Virus record (IMG/VR): IMGVR_UViG_3300007734_000691 | Coordinates: 1-42,921 of that record | DNA from: a virus | Length of the DNA: 42,921 nucleotides | Direction: 5' to 3' (one strand) | Shown: positions 16,192-24,935 of the stretch, in pieces | Layout: every line of letters starts with the position of its first letter | How positions within the stretch are numbered: the first letter of the stretch is position 1 | Notes under the pieces: generated by a model | Seen by the model: the letters and a program-made list of their open reading frames with translations, nothing else | What the model was told of the DNA's origin: nothing | Database searches by the model: none | Translations under genes and position numbers: made by a program

Positions 16192-18305
16192 GCTACTCTC
16201 GCCGTCAACTCTATGCAATGGGTGAGCCCCTTGGTGATTCTGCAACCCGCCGTAAAGCAGGTGGTGGTTTAGTTCTTGGCGACGGCGGGGGTAGTAGTTC
16301 TTCCCCACAAAGCACCACCGTAAGCTCTACTGAACTTCCAGCTTGGGCACAGGGCTACGCCAAGGACACGTTGGCCAATGCAGCCAACCTGACGGACATC
16401 AATAAGAATCCGTACAAGACTTACGACCAGCCTCGTATTGCTGGGTTCTCCCCCATGCAGGAGCAGGCTCAAACAGCGGCATCAAACATGTCGGCTGGGC
16501 CAGATGCGTTCCAGCAAAACATGAGTTCGTACATGTCTCCCTACATGCAGAATGTGGTGGACGTACAGAAGCAAGAGGCTGCTCGGCAATCGGGAATCAT
16601 GGGTACACAGCAGCAAGCGCAAGCTGCTCAGTCCGGTGCTTTTGGCGGTAGCCGCGATGCCATCATGCGTGCGGAGCGTGAGCGCAACCTTGGCCAGCAA
16701 ATGAACCAAATTCAAGCGCAGGGTTCCCAAGCTGCGTACGACCAAGCTGCAAACCAGTTCCGTCAAGGCATCACCCAAGATGTAGCCATCAATCAGTTGC
16801 AGAACCAATACGGCGGTCAGCAACAACAGCTAGCACAGCAGGGGTTGAGCACTAACTACCAAGACTTCCTGAACCAACAGAACTACCCGTACAAGCAGAT
16901 TGGCTTCATGTCCGACTTGGTTCGTGGCTTGCCTCTGGGGCAACAGTCTACTCAGGCTATGTATCAGGCTCCCCCATCGACATTGCAGACCGTTGGTGCT
17001 TTGGGTATGGGTGCGTATGGTGCAAAGCAGATGGGCATGTTTGCTGATGGTGGGCAGGTAGATAGCTACGCTGGTGGTGGCGAAATCAACGCGATGAACG
17101 ACATGGACGAGATGACTGCGGCGGTAGACAAGCTCAGCGATGAGCAACTGAAGCAAATCATTCAACGCCCCACCAGCGCAGCCGAACTCCAAGCGGCGCA
17201 ACTCGAACTCGCTACCCGTGCCTCTGAGCGAAGCGGACTTGCCGGGGCCTACAACATGGCCCAAGGCGGCGTCGTTGCTTTTGGTAGAGGTGGTGATACT
17301 GAGGATGGTGGTACTACAAACAGCGGGTCATACGCTCCGGGGAATCCTGCACTATATAGCCAAGCACTTCAAAATGCACTGGCGTATAACGCCGCGCTAG
17401 GCACGTTCCAACCCTCAAAGGGGCGTACTCGTGAAGAGCAAGAGGCGGATGCCAAAGCCTACTTCAAACAAGCCCAAGAATTGGGTGGTCCTGACCCTTA
17501 TGCCGACTATGAAAAGACGTTGAAGGGGTTTGATACCGAAGATGCAAACATGCTGTCCGAGGGTAAAGGACTAGCTGCGTTACAAGGCATGAGCGCAATC
17601 CTTGAAGGCAATGACCCCATAAGGGGTATTGGTAGAGGGATTTCTACGGCTGGTGCGTCTTACGGCCAGACTCTCAAAGAATCCAGAGCACGCAAACGCG
17701 CTTCTGCTGAAGGTCAGTTCCAGCTTGCTAGCGAACGCCGCAAAGAACGCATGGGTCTCGGCAAAGAGGCTCTTGCCCGCGAAGCTGAATTGGCCAAAGC
17801 TATCCGTGAAGGTGACAAAGAGAAGGTTGACTTGTTGGTGAAGCAAGCTCAAGCTGCTGCTGCCCTTGCTGCTGCTGCGAAACCATACCGACCCACAGGT
17901 GGCGGCGGTGGCGGTGGAACGCCTAAAGGAGTTGACGCAGCGGCACAAGCAATATATGCCGAGCTAAGAGCCAAAGGTGTACCAGAAGTACAAGCCCGAG
18001 CCCAAGCGTACAGAGAGGCTATAGCCATATCGAAGACTAGCGACGTTGGCCCAACCAAAGCAGGTTTGACGGAAACCGGGCTAGAAAATGCAGCAACTAA
18101 AGACTTCGCCACTGCATGGGCTACACGGGAATCTAAGCTTAAATATGACCCTAAGTACCTTAGCTTAGCGAAAGACCCTGAAGCCCAAGCCCGCATGATG
18201 AAAGAAGCCAAAGATTCCCTAGCCAAAGATTTCCGTAGAATGCAACGTACTGGAGCGGCTGGTGCGGCTCCTGCCGCAGGTGGGCCATCGGTAAGTAATT
18301 GGTAA
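16188..18305 (+). CDS. Large probable internal virion/ejection protein
   Basis: The 705-residue protein has a Ser/Gly-rich start and then a Gln/Ala-rich helical region (about 85-220) with 'SGAFGGSRDAIMRAERERNLGQQM' (in part: GAFGGSRDAIMRAERERN). This block is common in phage internal proteins. 'MFADGGQVDSYAGGGE' is near residue 284 and 'NMAQGGVVAFGRGGD' near 355, the same short motif type as in the upstream 964-aa protein. The C-terminal half is charged and helical, with an Ala/Gly-rich linker near 565-580. It is expected to be ejected into the host along with its neighbours. No catalytic site is recognised. Confidence 0.65.
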   Translation: MSYSRRQLYAMGEPLGDSATRRKAGGGLVLGDGGGSSSSPQSTTVSSTELPAWAQGYAKDTLANAANLTDINKNPYKTYDQPRIAGFSPMQEQAQTAASNMSAGPDAFQQNMSSYMSPYMQNVVDVQKQEAARQSGIMGTQQQAQAAQSGAFGGSRDAIMRAERERNLGQQMNQIQAQGSQAAYDQAANQFRQGITQDVAINQLQNQYGGQQQQLAQQGLSTNYQDFLNQQNYPYKQIGFMSDLVRGLPLGQQSTQAMYQAPPSTLQTVGALGMGAYGAKQMGMFADGGQVDSYAGGGEINAMNDMDEMTAAVDKLSDEQLKQIIQRPTSAAELQAAQLELATRASERSGLAGAYNMAQGGVVAFGRGGDTEDGGTTNSGSYAPGNPALYSQALQNALAYNAALGTFQPSKGRTREEQEADAKAYFKQAQELGGPDPYADYEKTLKGFDTEDANMLSEGKGLAALQGMSAILEGNDPIRGIGRGISTAGASYGQTLKESRARKRASAEGQFQLASERRKERMGLGKEALAREAELAKAIREGDKEKVDLLVKQAQAAAALAAAAKPYRPTGGGGGGGTPKGVDAAAQAIYAELRAKGVPEVQARAQAYREAIAISKTSDVGPTKAGLTETGLENAATKDFATAWATRESKLKYDPKYLSLAKDPEAQARMMKEAKDSLAKDFRRMQRTGAAGAAPAAGGPSVSNW

Positions 18306-18317
18306 TAAGGAGCCGTA

Positions 18318-21300
18318 ATGGCACGAGACATCACCGTTACGTTTGATGACGGTTCGTCCCACGTCTATAAGGGCGCACCGGATGACATCACTCCTACCGC
18401 AGTACAAGCCCGCGCTGAACAGGACTTTGGTAAGGCTGTAACTGCGCTTGATGGGGGGAAAAAACCCGTTGCCACTGCTGCCGCGCCTGCCCCTGCCGTT
18501 GCAAAAAAGGGTGAACGCACTTGGGGTGAAGCCCTTACTGATTTAGGGGCCGGTGCTGTATCTGGGGCTGGGCAGCTTTTCCAATTTCCCGGTCAGTTGT
18601 ACGGGCTGACTACGGGTGCAATCAAGGACAAGGACTTTGCTACGACTGGACTGCAAGGCGTCGGCAAAGAGATGCAGGACTACGCTAAAACGCTGAAGTC
18701 TGCGGAGTTGAAACGCCGTGAAGCCGAGACTGAGAAAAAAGTTCGGGAAGCAGAAAAGACCGGTGGGCAGTGGGCGGCGTTCAAAACTCAGCTTTACGAG
18801 TCCGCTACCGACCCTATGCAGCTAGGCGCGTTTCTAGCTGAGACTGCCCCTGCTTCTATCCCATCCATCATTGCGGCGTTGATACCCGGAGCAGGGCCGG
18901 GCTTGGCTGCGGAAGTTAGGGCTTTGCAGCTTGCTGCACGTACGGCAACTACAGAAGTAGCAAAACAAGCCGCTGAACAGGCGCTTGGGGTGGCAATGAA
19001 GGAAGCGGCCAAGTCGGCGGTCAAACGTGGCACAGCAGCTTCAGTAGCTACCGGTGCGGTGCAACAGGGTACAGACGTAGGTGCTGGCACGTACAAAAAG
19101 GTGTACGACACACTGATAGCCCAAGGTATGCCACCGGAACAGGCCGCAGCAGAAACCATCAACAAAGCCCGAACCGCTGGTGCTACAGGGGCGGTTATTT
19201 CCTTACTTGCCCAACGCTTGCCCGGTGCACAGGCTATGGAGCGTGCACTTGCCGGAGAAAAAGGCAAGATGGGTCGTGTTGTTGGAGCCGTTGTAGGTGG
19301 AGTGAAAGAATCCCCCGGCGAGATAGTTGAAGAGGTCGGTGGTAAAGGCGTGCAAAACATAGCCGCCAGAATGGTGAACCCTGAGCAGAGTTTGACTGAA
19401 GGCTTAGGGCAAACTGCTGCACAAGCTGGCCTTGGTGGTTTTGGTATGGGTAGTACTGTTGGCCTGCTACAAGGACGCCAAGCCCCTGAAGCCGCCACTG
19501 TTCCCCCACCTCCTCCCGGTGGGACACAAACACCTCCACCTCCTCCCGGTGGAACACCCCCACCCCCCGCAGCACAACAGGCTCGGCAAGAACGGGTTGC
19601 TCAGCGCACGCAAGAGCTGGCGCAAATCATTGGGAACGAGGAAGATGCTGCACGCCTTGCTGAAGACGAAATAGTTGCGGAAGAAGAGCGCAACCGTAAG
19701 ATGGCAGCGGGAGCAACAGATACCCCCGTCAAAACCCGTGCCCAAGAACTCATTGCCGCTGGTATGGAGCCCAATCAAGCGTATGCTACGGCTACCCAAC
19801 AGATTGCAGATGAACTAGAAAATGACGCTCTTGCAAAAGAGCAAGGAGCACTAGATGTTACAGGAACTAAGCCCAAGCCAAGTCGAAAGCGCACTAGCGT
19901 GGTTAGCCAGCCCGGAGTTGGAGCCGCCGCAGGACCTGAAGCACCTGCACGAGATGGAGTGGTTTCTGCTGCAACGGATGCTGGACTCCCTGCTGATGGA
20001 AAAGGACCTGAGTCCGGTGCATTAACTGAACCCCCCGTAGCCGAAGGAACCCCAAGTGGCATTGAAACCGTTGAAACCCAGCAAGCAAAAGCGCAAGAAC
20101 AAGAAGCACCCGCAGCCCCAGTAGCCCAAGGCGTCAAAGTCGATGTAGCCGCCGCTGCCGCTGCAACTGACCCGGCTGAGGTTCAAAAGCACCTTGCCGA
20201 TATCGAAGCAGAAGGGGCTACGCTGCTCAGCAAAGACGGACGTTTCCCTAAGAAGGGTACGACTAAACGCACGCGCCTAGAAGAGCTTGGCCAACTGAAG
20301 CGCCAGCTCACTGAGAAGCTTGCCCCTGCTCCGGTAGTGGAAGAACCCGTGGTTGAAGAGCCTGTAGCGGAAACCCCTGCGGTTGAAGAGCCCATTGTGG
20401 AAGCGCCTGCTCCGGTAGTGGAAGCGCCTGCTCCGGTAGCGGAAACCCCTGCTCCGGTAGCGGAAAAGCCCAAGCGTCAGCGCAAGCCTAAAGCTGTGGA
20501 AGAGCCCAAGGCCGACATTGCTATTGAGCCGGAAGAACCAGAAAAACCGGGGTATGCGGGCTACATTGGGTTTGAAAAACCTGCCTTTCCTACAAAGGCT
20601 ACTGGCCCATCCATAGGCGAACAGATTGCTGAGGAAGAAGCCAAAGAAAAGGCTAGCCGTAAAAAGGTTGCAGATTTTGAAGCAGAAGAGAAGAAGCGCA
20701 AGGCTGAAGAAGACCGCATTGCCAAAGAAGAAAAAGCTACGGCGGAAGAGATAGCCGCAGCCGAAGCTGCCGAGCGGGATGCCGCAGCCAAAACTCGTGC
20801 AGGCGATATAGATACTGCACCCATTGAAAAGCAGATTGCTGGCGCACTTCAAGAAATCATCGACTCACCCCGGTTCCCTTTGGGCATCCGCAAAGACGCA
20901 AAGCGCCACTTGGACACCATTACCGAGTCGGCCAAAGACCCTGAGTCAGATGCCCACGAAGCTGGGCTGGAAATGGCCTACAACTTCGTCGTTGCACAGG
21001 CTAGCAAACCCCGGTTCATGCGGCAGGGTAAAAAGCCACGGCCTTCTATTGGTCGGGCTAAAGTTGTTGCAATCATTGAGGCTATCAAAGCGCGTTGGAA
21101 GAACGCACCCGAAGTGGTGGTCGCAGACAGCATCAATGACCCGGCTGTGCCGACTGAGTTGCAAGAAGCTGACCGCGAAGCTGTAGCGCGTGGGGCTACA
21201 GGCATACCAAACGGTGTGTTCTACAAAGGCAAGGTGTACATCTTCGCCGACCAGATGACCAGCACAAAGGACGTTGTAGAGACATTGCTACATGAAGCCC

Positions 21301-24300
21301 TTGGGCACTACGGCCTGCGCGGAGTCTTTGGTAAGGGACTGAAACCCATATTGGAGCAAGTTGCACGGGACTTCCCAAATGAAATGCAAGCGTTGGCTGA
21401 GAAATATGGCCTTGACTTTAGCAACCCCAAGCATGTAGTTGAGGCGGCTGAAGAAATACTGGCTAACTTAGCTGCAACCAAACCCACTATGGGTATCGTG
21501 CAACGGGCTATTGCGGCTGTGCGTCGGGGGCTGCGGCGTATCGGCCTTGACCTGAAGCTAAGTAACAACGACCTGATTGCCAACTACATCCTCCCCGCCC
21601 GCAACTTTGTAGAAGGTGAGCGCGTTAATCGTGCGGTAGGTGGCGATACGAGCTTTAGCCGTACTGAAGAAGAGGGTGACGAGGATTTTGATGTGCCCGA
21701 AGCGGAAGTTGCCGGTGCTGTGCGCAGCCAAAGGGAAGTTGACCTTGCGGTTAAAAAGGCCGAGTTCAAATTTGAGGAGTCGGCCAAAGCTCAAGAAGCT
21801 GCTAAGGGTGTGTCCGTAGCGCAGATGGCGCAAGACCCCCGCAAAGTGGTCCCTGTCTTGAAGCAAGTGTGGAACCGGGCTACGGCTGCGCAACGCAGGC
21901 TGATGGTGAAGTTGCCTCCTACATCGTTCTTGGTTGACTGGGTTCAGAAAGAAGTCCCACAACTCCAAGCTACGTACAAGCTAATGCAAAAGATGGCAGG
22001 CATGACCAACGGCCTGCTTAAGACCGCCGGTGAATTGACCAACGAAGTCGAGCGAGCTTTCCGCGACGACCCAACACTGCGGGCCAAGCTGGACAAAATC
22101 ACCTCTGTGGCTACTCTTGCTGAAGTAGACCCCGGCACTATCGATACCGCTGAGCGTAGCGAAAAACTAGACACGTTGTGGAGAGACCTTGGCCCTGAAG
22201 GGCAACGCATATACAAGCGCATCCGTAACCATTTTGATGGGCTGTCCAAGTACCTGTCTAAGCTGCTAGACGACCAAGTAGCTAGTTCTACATCAAACCT
22301 TATTGACCAAGCCAACTTGATGAAGAAAATCAGAGCGGTTTTTGAGCAGGGCGGCAAAATCAATCCGTACTTCCCACTTGTACGTGAAGGCAATTTTTGG
22401 TTGGCTATGAACCCCAACGGGTCTAAAAAGGCTGCGGATTACGTGTTCTTCATGGCTGAGACCGCAGCAGAACGAGACAATGTTGCGCGGGAATATGCCG
22501 CTGACCTTTTGCGGCGCGGGCCAAATGAAACCGAGGCTCAGTGGAACAAGCGTATAGATGACAAACTGAAAGAACTTGAATCCGAATATACTTTTGAAAT
22601 GGGCGACAACATCCAGTCGTTGCGCGATAAGCCCTATTCCCAAGGTGAAAACAAAATGCTCACCGAGGTGTTCAATGCCATCGACAACACGGACTTGGGC
22701 AGTGCCGAGGCGAATAGCGCGTTGAAGGATGCCATCTACCAAGCGTTCTTGGAGACCATGCCGGACCAAGCGTTCCGTAAGCAGTTCATCCATCGTAAGG
22801 GTGTGGCTGGTTTTCGTGTGGATGTGCTGCGTAACGTAGCACACACATCGGCCAAAATGGCAACCCAGTTGGCACGCATCAAGTATTCCCCCATGTTGCG
22901 CAACGCATTGTCGGCGGCAGAGGACTCAATCAAGGGGCGGCTGGAGTTTGAGCCTTTTGTGAACGAGATGAAAGAACGTGTAGATGCCGCAATAGCACCT
23001 AAGCAGCAATCCACAGCCTCCAATATTGTCAGCGGGCTGAACAAAGCTTCGTTCATCTACTACCTTAGCGGAGCGTCATCCGCACTGTTGCAACCACTGA
23101 GCATTTTCCAAACTGGCCTCCCCGTGCTGGCCCGTTACGGTGCGTTTAATGCGTCCAAAGAACTTGCGGGCATGATGAAAGTGTGGAGCCAAGTTGGTTT
23201 CCACAAGACTAACGCCGACGGAACCAAGTCTTGGGTTATGCCTTCTATGGAGCACGCAAAAGGGCTGACTCCCCAGCAACGTCGAGCGTACAAAGCTGCT
23301 GAGGGTATGGACTTGTTCACTTCTACGCAAGCTGGCGCGGTGTTCAACTACAAAGCTACCCCCACCGACAAGCTTCGTTCTCCGGGTATGAAAGTAGCCA
23401 AGGGCACTGTGGATGCGCTTGTGTTTGGTGGTTTGATGAACACATCAGAACGTCTATCCCGTGAGGCTATGTTCATGGCTTCCTTTAACCTCAACATGAA
23501 GGAGCATGGGGATTTCAACCGTGCGGTGGACCAAGCGGTTATGGACACCAACGCAGCCCTAGGTAACTACGGGGAGTACGCTCGCCCTGCGTTTATGAAC
23601 GGGCTCGGCGGCAAGGTGCTGACTCAATTCATGATGTACCCGCTGCACACTGCATCGTTCTTGATAACCAACTTCAAGACTATGGTAGCCCCGATGGATG
23701 GCAAAGACCGGGCAGAGGCCGCGCAAAGGTTTTTCGGTTCTCTTGGCACTACGTTCATCCTCGCAGGTGCTGCGGGGCTCCCAATGTTTGGCACTGTTAT
23801 GGGTATGCTGGGTGCTGCATGGGGGCAGATGAAAGACGACGATTGGCCCGAAGAAGTGCGGGACATGGACTTCGGGTTTTGGTTCCGTACCAAGTGCTTA
23901 GATGACCTGCTCGGCGAAATTGAAATCGGTGGGGTCAAACTGTCTGACTTTGTAGACCGGGGGCTTTTCAACGCTGTGACTGGCCTAGACATCGCAGGTC
24001 GTACTGGTTGGGGCAATCTGTTTTCTCGTGATACCAAGGAAACAGCCACCCTGCGGGAAAGCGCAACTGCCATAGCCTTGGAAAAAGCTGGCCCTGCGGC
24101 AAACATGATTCTGTCTATGGCCGACGGAGTTGACGCTGCTATGCAGGGGGACTACGCTAAAGCCGTGAAGAAGTGGTCCCCTGCTGGGTTCCGCAATTTT
24201 GTCACCGCCCATGAACTAGCCACCCAAGGGGCCAAGGACAACAAGGGCGCAGAACTCTTGTCCAAAGACTCCTTCAATACCGGACTGTTGATTGGGCAGT

Positions 24301-24668
24301 CTATTGGCTTCCGGTCAGACTTACTGGCTAACACACAGTACGTGAACTTCAAAGTGATTGGCTTGGAGAAGCGCATCCTTAACGAGCGTAACCAGCTTCT
24401 GAACAACCTAGACCGTGAGTACAGGAAAGAAAACTTTGATGCCTACCAAAAGTACTGGAACCAAATAGCAACTTTCAACTCACGCTACCCCACATACGCA
24501 ATCACAGAGGACAACGTAGTTGACTCGTTAGAGTCCCGCGCAGAACAACGAGGCGCATCTTGGCGGGGGGTTGTGCCTACTGAGAAAAACGTAGGGTTGT
24601 TCTCTGAAGTAGTGCTGCCCTCTAGGCTAGCTGTTGAAAAGGCTGAAAAGAAGGCTAACTCCAAATAA
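18318..24668 (+). CDS. Giant polyvalent/internal virion protein, PLxRFG-type
   Basis: This 2116-residue protein carries an N-terminal module 'ITVTFDDGSSHVYKGAPDDI' (1-50). Amphipathic Ala/Gly helices (about 150-380) and Pro-rich runs near 394-418 follow. Next come Pro/Glu/Val/Ala repeats (about 668-725) and a long charged coiled coil (about 770-830). A zincin-like 'LLHEALGHYGLR' segment has H992-E993 and H997. Further on, 'YFPLVREGNFWL' (from about 1351) matches the PLxRFG-type motif of large phage polyvalent proteins with F replaced by E. The hydrophobic C-terminal third may insert in membranes. It is probably ejected with DNA. The His spacing is one residue longer than canonical HExxH. Confidence 0.7.
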   Translation: MARDITVTFDDGSSHVYKGAPDDITPTAVQARAEQDFGKAVTALDGGKKPVATAAAPAPAVAKKGERTWGEALTDLGAGAVSGAGQLFQFPGQLYGLTTGAIKDKDFATTGLQGVGKEMQDYAKTLKSAELKRREAETEKKVREAEKTGGQWAAFKTQLYESATDPMQLGAFLAETAPASIPSIIAALIPGAGPGLAAEVRALQLAARTATTEVAKQAAEQALGVAMKEAAKSAVKRGTAASVATGAVQQGTDVGAGTYKKVYDTLIAQGMPPEQAAAETINKARTAGATGAVISLLAQRLPGAQAMERALAGEKGKMGRVVGAVVGGVKESPGEIVEEVGGKGVQNIAARMVNPEQSLTEGLGQTAAQAGLGGFGMGSTVGLLQGRQAPEAATVPPPPPGGTQTPPPPPGGTPPPPAAQQARQERVAQRTQELAQIIGNEEDAARLAEDEIVAEEERNRKMAAGATDTPVKTRAQELIAAGMEPNQAYATATQQIADELENDALAKEQGALDVTGTKPKPSRKRTSVVSQPGVGAAAGPEAPARDGVVSAATDAGLPADGKGPESGALTEPPVAEGTPSGIETVETQQAKAQEQEAPAAPVAQGVKVDVAAAAAATDPAEVQKHLADIEAEGATLLSKDGRFPKKGTTKRTRLEELGQLKRQLTEKLAPAPVVEEPVVEEPVAETPAVEEPIVEAPAPVVEAPAPVAETPAPVAEKPKRQRKPKAVEEPKADIAIEPEEPEKPGYAGYIGFEKPAFPTKATGPSIGEQIAEEEAKEKASRKKVADFEAEEKKRKAEEDRIAKEEKATAEEIAAAEAAERDAAAKTRAGDIDTAPIEKQIAGALQEIIDSPRFPLGIRKDAKRHLDTITESAKDPESDAHEAGLEMAYNFVVAQASKPRFMRQGKKPRPSIGRAKVVAIIEAIKARWKNAPEVVVADSINDPAVPTELQEADREAVARGATGIPNGVFYKGKVYIFADQMTSTKDVVETLLHEALGHYGLRGVFGKGLKPILEQVARDFPNEMQALAEKYGLDFSNPKHVVEAAEEILANLAATKPTMGIVQRAIAAVRRGLRRIGLDLKLSNNDLIANYILPARNFVEGERVNRAVGGDTSFSRTEEEGDEDFDVPEAEVAGAVRSQREVDLAVKKAEFKFEESAKAQEAAKGVSVAQMAQDPRKVVPVLKQVWNRATAAQRRLMVKLPPTSFLVDWVQKEVPQLQATYKLMQKMAGMTNGLLKTAGELTNEVERAFRDDPTLRAKLDKITSVATLAEVDPGTIDTAERSEKLDTLWRDLGPEGQRIYKRIRNHFDGLSKYLSKLLDDQVASSTSNLIDQANLMKKIRAVFEQGGKINPYFPLVREGNFWLAMNPNGSKKAADYVFFMAETAAERDNVAREYAADLLRRGPNETEAQWNKRIDDKLKELESEYTFEMGDNIQSLRDKPYSQGENKMLTEVFNAIDNTDLGSAEANSALKDAIYQAFLETMPDQAFRKQFIHRKGVAGFRVDVLRNVAHTSAKMATQLARIKYSPMLRNALSAAEDSIKGRLEFEPFVNEMKERVDAAIAPKQQSTASNIVSGLNKASFIYYLSGASSALLQPLSIFQTGLPVLARYGAFNASKELAGMMKVWSQVGFHKTNADGTKSWVMPSMEHAKGLTPQQRRAYKAAEGMDLFTSTQAGAVFNYKATPTDKLRSPGMKVAKGTVDALVFGGLMNTSERLSREAMFMASFNLNMKEHGDFNRAVDQAVMDTNAALGNYGEYARPAFMNGLGGKVLTQFMMYPLHTASFLITNFKTMVAPMDGKDRAEAAQRFFGSLGTTFILAGAAGLPMFGTVMGMLGAAWGQMKDDDWPEEVRDMDFGFWFRTKCLDDLLGEIEIGGVKLSDFVDRGLFNAVTGLDIAGRTGWGNLFSRDTKETATLRESATAIALEKAGPAANMILSMADGVDAAMQGDYAKAVKKWSPAGFRNFVTAHELATQGAKDNKGAELLSKDSFNTGLLIGQSIGFRSDLLANTQYVNFKVIGLEKRILNERNQLLNNLDREYRKENFDAYQKYWNQIATFNSRYPTYAITEDNVVDSLESRAEQRGASWRGVVPTEKNVGLFSEVVLPSRLAVEKAEKKANSK

Positions 24669-24694
24669 AAAACCCCCGGTTTTTGGCCGGGGGT
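24667..24694 (-). terminator. Intrinsic terminator of the leftward (right-arm) operon
   Basis: A perfect 8-bp stem, ACCCCCGG (24672-24679) with CCGGGGGT (24687-24694), encloses a 7-nt loop. On the minus strand the hairpin is followed by TTTTTTATTT, a good U-tract. On the plus strand it is followed by TAAGGGAAG, so it should act mainly on transcripts from the right arm. It sits directly after the stop of the giant protein gene, at the convergent boundary. Confidence 0.85.
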
Positions 24695-24740
24695 AAGGGA
24701 AGTACCACTTCCAAGGAGGAGCAAACGCTGCCAGTGTAGC
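24695..24740. other. Convergent intergenic region with a second small hairpin
   Basis: This 46-base gap is non-coding. It holds a perfect inverted repeat GGAAGT-ACC-ACTTCC (24698-24712), whose 3-nt loop makes it a tight hairpin. An AAGGAGGA run follows at 24713-24720 on the plus strand but precedes no open frame. No U-tract follows on either strand, so I do not call it a terminator. Confidence 0.5.
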
Positions 24741-24935
24741 TCAAGTCCTCCAGACCCGCAAGCCCTTCACTCCATCCATGATGACCACCTTGGTAACGGT
24801 GGTTATCTTCAGCCGTTTTGTAACTACAGCCAACGTAGCCCGCGCCGACTTGTGGTCGATGCAGGGGATGAAAAATGAATAGCCCTTGCGGAACTTGGAC
24901 CAGTCAATCCTGTACGCTACTGTCTCGATTTTCAT
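24741..24935 (-). CDS. Small basic hypothetical protein at the end of the leftward operon
   Basis: The 64-residue product starts at ATG 24935 inside the end of the primase-helicase gene (32-base overlap). It contains 'YRIDWSKFRKGYSFFIPCID' and 'TKVVIMDGVKGLRVWRT', a pattern I recall in short proteins of other phages ('IDW.KF..G.SFF.P' and 'GLRVWR'). It is strongly basic (predicted by Lys/Arg count), so nucleic-acid contact is possible. It is last before the intrinsic terminator. The function is unknown. Confidence 0.65.
   Translation of the reverse strand: MKIETVAYRIDWSKFRKGYSFFIPCIDHKSARATLAVVTKRLKITTVTKVVIMDGVKGLRVWRT

Noticed and set aside
20322-20490. Tandem short DNA repeats that might look like a CRISPR or minisatellite
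   Set aside because: They code for Pro/Glu/Val/Ala repeats in frame in the giant protein, have no constant repeat plus unique spacer structure, and no cas genes are present. The Cas4-like protein at 31405 stands alone with replication genes.
24713-24720. AAGGAGGA as a ribosome-binding site on the + strand
   Set aside because: No start codon with an open frame follows at a useful distance; the region is convergent and the downstream gene is on the other strand.
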